From Zingiber officinale (lineage: Eukaryota; Streptophyta; Magnoliopsida; Zingiberales; Zingiberaceae): 64,000 nt of DNA. How positions within the stretch are numbered: position 1 is the first letter of the stretch; each line of letters opens with the position of its first letter. The position numbers were made by a program, and so were the translations under genes. The DNA lies in contig NC_055996.1 of assembly GCF_018446385.1 (NCBI RefSeq), forward strand, positions 12,697,317 through 12,761,316, read 5' to 3'. Below are positions 56,506 through 64,000 of this stretch, one piece after another. Below the pieces are notes generated by a model. That model was not told the origin of the DNA. It saw nothing but the letters and a program-made list of their open reading frames with translations, and made no database searches.

Positions 56506-59500
56506 TCAGTGTTCAGCTTCGACTGTCTTTCTGAGCAACCGGTCATGCTTCAGCATTGAGCCAACGCTCTCAACCACCAGGATAGTCTGTAAAATTGCAA
56601 CTCTCGTGTAAATAGAATATTAGATTAGACAGTGGATTGTCTATGCAATCATGTTGAAATATAATCATGGTTCAAAATTGATGTTTCGTGAAATCAAATG
56701 TACAAGTACCTGTAAGCAAGCATAAGCAAGGCCGGTGGCGTAGTAAAAATTTGCATTTCCAGTCCCCTGTTAACGTTTTGAACCTTTCAGCTATGAAACG
56801 GGAAAAAAAAACTACTACAATAAGAATAATAGAGAGAGAATTACCCTCCAAATCCACAAGTTGTGCATAACAGGGCTGAAAAGAGAGACTGCAATATACC
56901 CGCAAAAAAGGAAGAAAGAAAATTGCATATCTGCATGAGTAACTTTGATTGTCATCACATGCCAATGTTCAAGTAAGAGACAGAGAAGATACGGATGAGA
57001 ATATTACCTGCGAGCTCATTAGAGAATAGTGTTACAAGACTCAGGTAAAGAGTCGAATCAGCAAGCTGTTGAACAGGAAAAATTAATACTCAAATTTAAC
57101 TGAACAAAGAATACGTGAAACCAGCATGAGATTAATCCTGAAAAGTTTAGTTCAGCTAGGATTAACACTTTGTAACATAAGTGAAATTGCATGGCACTTA
57201 ACCAATTTCCATTGATCATAGCCTATGATCATTCTACAGTTTTTATGCATTCTTGTTTTTTCCTTTGGCTTAATGGTGATCTAATGAATTTCTTGACTTG
57301 CTCAGTACCAAGAATCTGAAAATAGTTTGAGTAAATTGTCTAGTCATTGCAGTCGACCACTATCAGCTAATAAGACAAGATTGCAAGGAAAAACAAATTC
57401 TCATTCATAAAGAAGAATGATGTATATGAGCTGAAAGTAATGTTTACATTATGCTATGGAAGACTATCACTTTCTTCCAGAGAAAGGTTAATTTTTAGAG
57501 AAGTTTCAGAGTTCATAGTGCACACTAAGAACCCCGAGTCAAAAGAGGAAATTAATATATACTCTTAACTCCAGTAAAGGAACCAATTAACTGCCTAATT
57601 TGAGGAACTAAAACAACTGAAACTTAAATGTTAGAGGCGTAGGATGACTTATAATCAATTTTCTCAAGTGAGGATAACTTACTGATGGATAAGACTTTAG
57701 CATCGAAGATATTGCAATATACACAAAAGCAAGGAAGCACGGCCGGTGTTTTAGACGTATAGCCAATGGCAAGATCACGAAGAGAATATTGACATGAAAA
57801 ACTATAAGGAAGAAGTTCCTGAAGAAGTCAAAAACTTCGGCAAAAAAATACCTGCAGTCATTGTAGACATAAGAGCAGGCAAATAAATAATCAAAGCATA
57901 CTGAGATACATATAAAGGAAACCTTCAATATGCTCACCAAAGTAAACCTATATTAGGAGACAAATCTTCAACAGTAAGAATAAACCCATATGTTCTGCCA
58001 AAACAAACACAAAAGCAAGCAATTAAAAAAGGACATTTCTTGAAGCAATTTCTGCTGAAAGAATATCAAAAATTGATAATAAGGGAGATGCAGATAGCAG
58101 TTCTAGAAGATCCGTCTGCATAACAGATTGCCTAAAACATCTATCAGAATAAAAACAAGAAAACAATTGTAAATTACTTGAACAATCATTTCTCAAAGTA
58201 TGAACTGGTAACTGAATCTCAAGGAAGAAATAATCTTATTCAAATAAGTGAGATAAACATCTTAAATCATACCCTAATTTTGATAGTACGAAGTTGCATA
58301 TGATGAAGCATTAACAATGTTTTGTGATGGGTGCAGAACAGAAATTCGAATATACATGGAAACCAGCAAAATATGTACTCCAATTTCTGTTCTTTTTGAT
58401 ATAGAAACAACCTTCATCGCATTCTTGATTTTCCACTTCATGAAAAAATTACAATATGCTCCTAAAGAGTATCATGAGAATATTACCTAGCCCACGAGGT
58501 ACAATTACATCTATATAGGTGTCTAGGTTTGTCAGATATGAATCAGGCAAACAGTATATATCATGGAAGAAGGTGATCTTGAGATAAAAGGTTCCAATTT
58601 AAGAATCTAACTAGCAATGAATTGTAACTGTAGATTTTCTATCTTCAGGCAGTAGTAATACACAAGTTGAGGTGAATTAAAGAAATAGGCTTGATGGATC
58701 CATTCATAGAACATTCACCTTAAATTTGATGTCAGGTAGCAATCTAACACAACCCACAACCTTTTTCATCTGAGCTTGGGACTGACATTTACGGTTTTGG
58801 ATTAAAGAAATAGGTATAGAAAAAATATTGCATCAGCAAAGAAAAAGTGAATAACAAAGATACTTTAGTCATCACTGGTAAAACTTACTTCCTGAACATT
58901 TCTGTGATGCTTCCAATCCCCTTGAGGGATATACTACTCAAGACTAATACATAGCCTAACCACACAGACACCCATAATGCAAAATGTAGCACTGGAATCC
59001 ATAAGAAATGATTAATTGCTTTATCTGTTTGACTTGAAGTTCCTGAATTGACCTGAATCTTTGCTAAAGTACTGTTTTTTCTTGCATAAGAATTTTTCAG
59101 AAGAAACGATTTTGAAGGAGGAGCATCCAGACCATACCCTAACAAAAGAATGATCTGCAGTAAAGTTAATCAATTAAAGAAATCATTATTTTTAATTAAT
59201 AAGTAGATGTATGAAATAATTATGTGAATTGCAAAAAGAATACCGGCACAATCAAGATAACTGGATAAAGAGATAGGTGCACTGCAAAAACCCATCCAAA
59301 AGCTGCTAATGGAGGTATTCCTGGCAAAAACAAAAAAATTACCTTTTAGCAACAACGATAATAGTAATTCTTCTGCTGAATCAAGCAATAACTAGCACCC
59401 AACAGCTAAAATCTAAGGTTCCAAATTTATCTGATGGGTTTTACTTCCATTAGTGGAAACAACCTCTTGAAATGTAGGGGCTGCAAACAATAGACCCTTC

Positions 59501-62500
59501 CCGGGACTCCTCATTGGCAAAAGCTTTATACATCAGACTACCCTTTTTTTTAATTCCATTAAAAAAAATACACCTAACTTCTAACCACAAGCAACAATAT
59601 AATAACCATATCAGCCAACAAACAAATAATTAGTAGAAAGGAAATTAGTTGCATAACACAAATAAAACATGATTATCATCATCCAAAAATGAAACTGATC
59701 AAACAAAATTAACATGGAAAATCGAGAAGAATGTATGGATAGTACTTTCTGTATCAATTGGATTAAAAGAAAACCACTCCTGAAAATTTGAGTGAAAACT
59801 TCCGTATTTATCACAAAAATAAATAATCTGATGTTTTACAGCATATACATAAAACCACAATTCTGGACATGATTAATTCACCTGACCTCATTGTATAAAA
59901 AAAAATCCAGTAGTGGCACTACTAGCTTAGTAAAACGTATCATCTACGATTTGAGTTGACAATTTTAGGACTTTAAAAAAAACATAAAATAGTCCAAATG
60001 CATATTAACAGAAGTAACCTAAATGTGTCAAATTGTCAACAACAACAACAACAACAACAACAACCAAGCCTTTTCCCACTAGGTGGGGAAATGTGTCAAA
60101 TTGTACCATCAAAAAATGGGAACCACACACTGCTAATACTATATGCATGGAATAAGCCTGTAAAAAAAATTTAAAAAAAAACGAAAGAAAGAAAGAAAAA
60201 AAAAAACTACTACTTCACAAATCAGATTAGATGTGGATCAAAATAAATAGTACATTGCAAAAGGCTAATAATTAATCCTACAGGAATAGCATTTCAATTA
60301 GTAACTCGTGAAATTTCTAGTTCATATGTGAATCATTTTTCCAACTGTAGTGCCTGTTTAATGTTATTAAACGTGGCAAAAGGCGATTCGCTCGCCCCAG
60401 TGTCCCTGCCAATCTGTCCCTAGGCCAACACGGAGGAGGTAAATCACATGTGGCTACTAGCCATTAGTAAGGCATGGAGTAAGGCATGCTCGGACGCGCC
60501 GAGTTTCGACCCCAAGACCTCATGTGGCAACACCCTATGCTTTAACCACCGCACCATCCCGAGGGGACATGTTTAATGTTTATTAAAGAACATAGAATTA
60601 GAAGAATGCTTAATATTCACTAACAATATATATCTATGCAATAGAACTCTCAATAAATAAACAGCGAGCACTTATATTACGAAAGAAACTTTCAGAAAAT
60701 CAAAGCTTGGTACAAAATATCTGACATCAAGACAAATTATCTGACATCAAGACGTCATCAATAAGAGAAGAAAAGAGGCTTTGCTTACTTGAGCAAGCTC
60801 CATATATAGCCATGACAACCATCAAATTATCAATTGGTGATGTAGATGATCCAATGCAAATGACAATCGTCATTGGGTTCCAAAGATACATTAAAGCAGC
60901 AAAATCTCCAGAATCTACAAAACCTGACAACAAAAGTAAGATGAAATTAGTGCCTTATTTCAAATGATCCCCTACCCTGCTTCACTTCTCCGTCTGTTTA
61001 TTTTAACTCATGTACTACACTAAGTAATTAAACATATTTTATAGACACAATTCTAAATCTTCTATCTATTACCAGTTTTATGATGCACATGGCAATCATA
61101 CAGATGCTCCATGTCTAAGAAATTTGTCAACGAGTGCTAGTTCATATAGTATATATATGCACTGACACACTTTGAAAAAGAAGTGTACAACAACAACCAA
61201 GCCTTATCCCACTAGATGAGGTTTGAAAAAGAATTGTACATGAGAAAAAATTATAAGCAATTAAAGTGAAGATGATAAACATTCTACCCATGCAGTTTCA
61301 AGGATTTGGACAGACCTGAAGCTTCTACTAGCTTTGAGAGGTTGAGAATCTGCAAATGCTTGTGACGTGACAGCATAAGCTTCTTGCCAGTTGCACGGAT
61401 AAGGGTGGCAGTAATAAAGTCTACAAGCACAAACAGCAGACTGTTTTCGCATTGATGAGATTTAAATTTCTAAATTTGAATTATGATTATAAAACAGCAA
61501 CATGAAAACGATTCATTAAGAAGAATTCTGAGAGTTTCAAAAGCAAAACAGCAGAAGAACTCATTTGAGAAGAGAATAGCCAATGATGACAGATGATTCT
61601 CAATCAACAAATAATAATATTAAGAATCAAAATTGAGGCCATATAAATTATATAATAAAAGATGAACAGATGTAGTATCTAACAGTTGCATGATCAGACA
61701 TATTGACATAACGTTAGTGCGTGGCTCATGAAGTGCATCAAAATTGAGATTATTTAACTAGCAAATAACCAAGCTAATATGACACCCATAGACAGTTAAA
61801 GTTAGCTATGCCAGTACGACATGAGATAAAAGAAATAGTTTCATAATTGGTAATGTTAGCCTGCCACAAAAGGATTGCAGAAGCACAAAACATAAGATTT
61901 TCATTATGAGACTACATAAATTAAATGAGGAGCTACCTGCAGTAGAAATGAGGAGGTCGCCCTTCAGATCTGCAAAATTGAATCCCAAAGGAGATGTTTG
62001 TGAATTTGGCTAATGAATATCAAAACTAAACAATGTAACTTAAAATTTTATTCTGAAACTCTTCCATCATTTTCTTCCAAAACAAAATGTGCATATATAA
62101 GCATAAACCATAGTTATTTCATCTTTTTTTAGTTATATAGTTTCCCTAATTAGCATGGCACATACCTTTTAGTACTAAGGGGCCCGAGAATTGACAGTAG
62201 CACAGGGGAGCCATGATACATCGAACCTGGAAAAAAGGGACCAAAAACTAATAAATGCAATAAAGGAGGTATGTTCTTCTTCTTATGAGGATCAATTAAG
62301 TTCCAAGCCAAAAGGCAGCAGATTCTAGTGCAAAGGGATACAGACATCTGATTGTAACCAATAAACTTGGTTTGAAAACATCTACGATAGCTAGCAGATT
62401 ATCACATTTCCACAGGTAAAAATAAAACAGAAAAGGCACTCAAATTATACCATTCATGTAGGAACAACATGCAGCCATGCAGGTGGTAAATCTACAATTA

Positions 62501-63259
62501 TATAAAATTGAAACTATTCATCTACAAAGACACTCTTTTTTAATTGGTCTTTTCAAACAAACCAATCATGGTAACTTGCTGGCAGGTATCAAATGACTCG
62601 CAGTAGACATTGCCTCAATACAAGTATTACGTGCAAACAAAAGTACATTAATCACTCTATAACCGGCAACATAAGAATAAATATACAGCATAATATTTGT
62701 AATACAAGCTCAGATGATCACAAACAAAGTCATTTACATACTATAGGCATTCATTTATCCCAAATCGTATTTGATTCCACTTCGAGTAGTCATTTATATT
62801 TTCTCAAGAAACTAATATGGAAGCTCAAAGCATCCCTTGTTTTCTTTTCCTAACAGCAAAGCTAGTGGTCATTTCGGTAGCACATTAGATTCGTTTTGTT
62901 GCTCAATATACTTGACACAAAATGGCTCGGAAAAGACCAATTCAGCTCTTTCCCCCGTAGGAACTCGTGGAAATGGACTGACCTGAGTAGGGCGACATGG
63001 ACGCCTGCTTGAGCCAGTAACCTTCCGCCACTGTAAGAACAGAAATAGAAGACTAAAGAGGTTAACGAGTGTAAATGATAGGAAGAAGAGAGTAAACGGA
63101 GCAGGCGAAAGGGCTCGTACGGCGACGGAGGCTGGTGAGAGGGGTTGTGATCTCAGGATGAGATCCGAGGTGGAAATCCTTAGGCAAGCAAAAGAGGAGG
63201 AGGATACGGAAGGCGATCGCCGCCGCCGCCAGAGTCCAGTAGCCTCTGATTCCCGCCAT
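56506..63259 (-). CDS. PIGU: GPI transamidase subunit PIG-U (CDC91 family)
   Basis: Fourteen exons reconstructed from frame continuity and GT-AG sites (minus strand): 63259-63121, 63030-62983, 62226-62166, 61969-61937, 61440-61316, 60923-60789, 59320-59244, 59154-58889, 57994-57938, 57851-57683, 57065-57008, 56930-56845, 56766-56710, 56586-56506; 1392 nt, 463 residues. Landmarks: [140 protein letters not shown]. These match plant PIG-U throughout. It is a multi-pass ER membrane protein of the complex that attaches GPI anchors to proteins. Exon joins keep frame and every key block, so the gene looks functional. Small exons (33 and 48 nt) are supported by homologous sequence only. Confidence 0.93.
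60038..60090. repeat. CAA microsatellite with SINE/retroposon tail phrase
   Basis: CAACAACAACAACAAC followed by CAAGCCTTTTCCCACTAGGT, in intron 6 of PIG-U. A related phrase, CAACAACAACCAAGCCTTA then TCCCACTAGATGAGG, lies at 61189-61222 in intron 5. Such phrases are common short-retroposon ends in plant genomes. Both may be truncated copies. Confidence 0.45.
60372..60569 (-). mobile_element. tRNA-derived SINE in a PIG-U intron
   Basis: About 198 bp, minus strand, starting CCCCTCGGGATGGTGCGG. It has a tRNA-type A box (GATGGTGCGGTGGTTAAAGC region) and, some 35 bp later, a B box (GGGTCGAAACTC), the RNA polymerase III internal promoter. It is flanked by a near-perfect target duplication: TGTTTAATGTTATTAAA at 60355-60371 and TGTTTAATGTTTATTAAA at 60570-60587. 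It sits between exons 6 and 7 in the same orientation as the gene and does not disturb splice sites. Confidence 0.8.
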
Positions 63260-63655
63260 GGCTGCTCTCCTTCCGGTTAACACGAGCGACGCTTTGTGTT
63301 CGCCGTTGACACGAGCGACGGAGGCCGGCGATCGGCGTAGGGTAACAGATCCGGTGTAGGATCTTCAGTTGAAAAGTGCAACCAGCTCTTAGCCGGACGG
63401 CCCGGCCCGGCCCATTTATAAAATGCCTTTAAAATTTTGTTTTTGGCATTTCGAAAATTACAATAGTCTTAAAACATCACGGTTACTCTTAGTAATTAAT
63501 GCAGAGATGAAACTTGTAATTAAAGTATAAATCTTGCAATTAAACATAAGTAACAGCAATTTCTACATTAACCTTCCCAAACCACGCTATAAAAATGCAT
63601 CCTCAAATCCAATTGTCTCATCAACAAATCCACAACCACAATCACAGCTATTTCC
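63260..63655. promoter_or_regulatory. Divergent promoter between PIG-U and the prolamin-like gene
   Basis: 396 bp between the two start codons. It holds a GGCCCGGCCCGGCCCAT run near 63400-63413 (site II/TCP-like GGCCCA) followed by TTATAAAA, and a TATAAAAA at 63588-63595, 61 bp before the plus-strand start codon. The first probably serves PIG-U and the second the prolamin-like gene; this is inferred from position. Confidence 0.55.
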
Positions 63656-64000
63656 ATGAGGCGATCGATGGAGCTGCTGCCGCTTCTGCTGCTGGTGGTG
63701 GTGGCGAGCCTTGGCGTGTGGCCGCCGACGGCGGAGGCGCAATTCAGGCTGGGGTTCAGGGACTGCTCAGAAGACGAAGCCCAGTGGTTTTGCCGGAATT
63801 GGCGGCGGGGGCCGCACACACCGTTGCCGCAGCAGATAGCGGTGCCTCCACCGCCGACCGTGAAGGAATGCTTGGGCCCGGTCACCGCCGTCAAAGGCTG
63901 CGTGCGCTCCATCCTGACGTCCGGATCCTCCGGCAAGCTGCGGCTGGCGCCGGGGTGCTGTAGGGCCGTGGCGAAAACCCCGGAGCAGTGCTTTTCCGCA
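63656..64000 (+). CDS. Small secreted prolamin-like (ECA1/egg-cell-secreted type) protein, 3' end outside window
   Basis: 115 residues up to the window edge, no stop yet. MRRSMELLPLLLLVVVASLG is a clear signal peptide, with likely cleavage after TAEA. The mature part has the cysteine pattern of the prolamin-like domain (Pfam family formerly DUF1278): RDC, WFC, then KECLGPVTAVKGC, a GCC pair in APGCCRAV, and EQC. This family includes ECA1-gametogenesis-related and egg-cell-secreted EC1 proteins, small secreted proteins usually expressed in reproductive tissue. The domain here is nearly complete at the window end. An alternative start is the second Met (M5). Assignment to EC1 itself rather than the wider family is not justified. 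Confidence 0.85.
   Translation, partial: MRRSMELLPLLLLVVVASLGVWPPTAEAQFRLGFRDCSEDEAQWFCRNWRRGPHTPLPQQIAVPPPPTVKECLGPVTAVKGCVRSILTSGSSGKLRLAPGCCRAVAKTPEQCFSA

Noticed and set aside
1-64000. tRNA or rRNA genes
   Set aside because: Only tRNA-derived SINE heads and primer binding sites were seen; no cloverleaf with acceptor stem could be supported.

Overview
The window is nuclear DNA of a flowering plant, probably a commelinid monocot. The two most GC-rich genes are very GC-rich at their 5' ends and embedded in AT-rich flanks, the genes have spliceosomal introns, and the first 40 kb is a stack of Ty1/copia LTR retrotransposons with the plant-typical tRNA-iMet primer site TGGTATCAGAGC. I cannot name the species; Zingiberales is only a guess.

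Left part, 1-39913, is nested retroelements, resolved by terminal TG..CA LTR ends and 5-bp target duplications. The oldest host is an LTR (G), seen as 16461-17034 plus 39572-39913. Into or beside it went element A (minus strand, from before position 1 to 16460), a Sirevirus-like copia element with an intact 1001-residue pol. A is itself split inside gag by element B (plus strand, 7126-14242, target duplication TTTAG). To the right, solo LTR F (minus, 17035-39566, target duplication GCATC) contains element D (plus, 18172-37667), a decayed copia element with 2.35-kb LTRs. D contains element C (minus, 18464-25732, target duplication CATTT) in its 5' LTR and solo LTR E (minus, 33458-35856, target duplication GATAA) in its 3' LTR. 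B and C are gag-only, non-autonomous elements related to each other. Their pol is absent, and A is of the same broad type, so an A-like element is a plausible source of pol functions.

The most unusual signal is in the LTRs of A, B and C. They are built largely of short hairpin modules in which loops and a bulge stay constant while the stems change on both sides together. B and C also carry family-specific palindrome arrays twice: once in each LTR and once inside the element near the 3' end.

Right part, 40-64 kb, is gene-bearing. In order: several MITE-like repeats; a five-exon HHO/NIGT1-type GARP (MYB-like) transcription factor (44535-45998, plus); a decayed Mutator-like element with a FAR1-type transposase pseudogene (about 47.2-50.5 kb, minus); SINE-like repeats; an intronless ATL-type RING-H2 ubiquitin ligase (54562-55602, plus); a complete 14-exon PIG-U gene for the GPI transamidase complex (56506-63259, minus) with a SINE in one intron; and the 5' end of a small secreted prolamin-like/ECA1-type gene (63656 to the window end, plus), divergent from PIG-U over about 400 bp. 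These genes are not an operon; the only likely shared regulation is the short divergent promoter between the last two.
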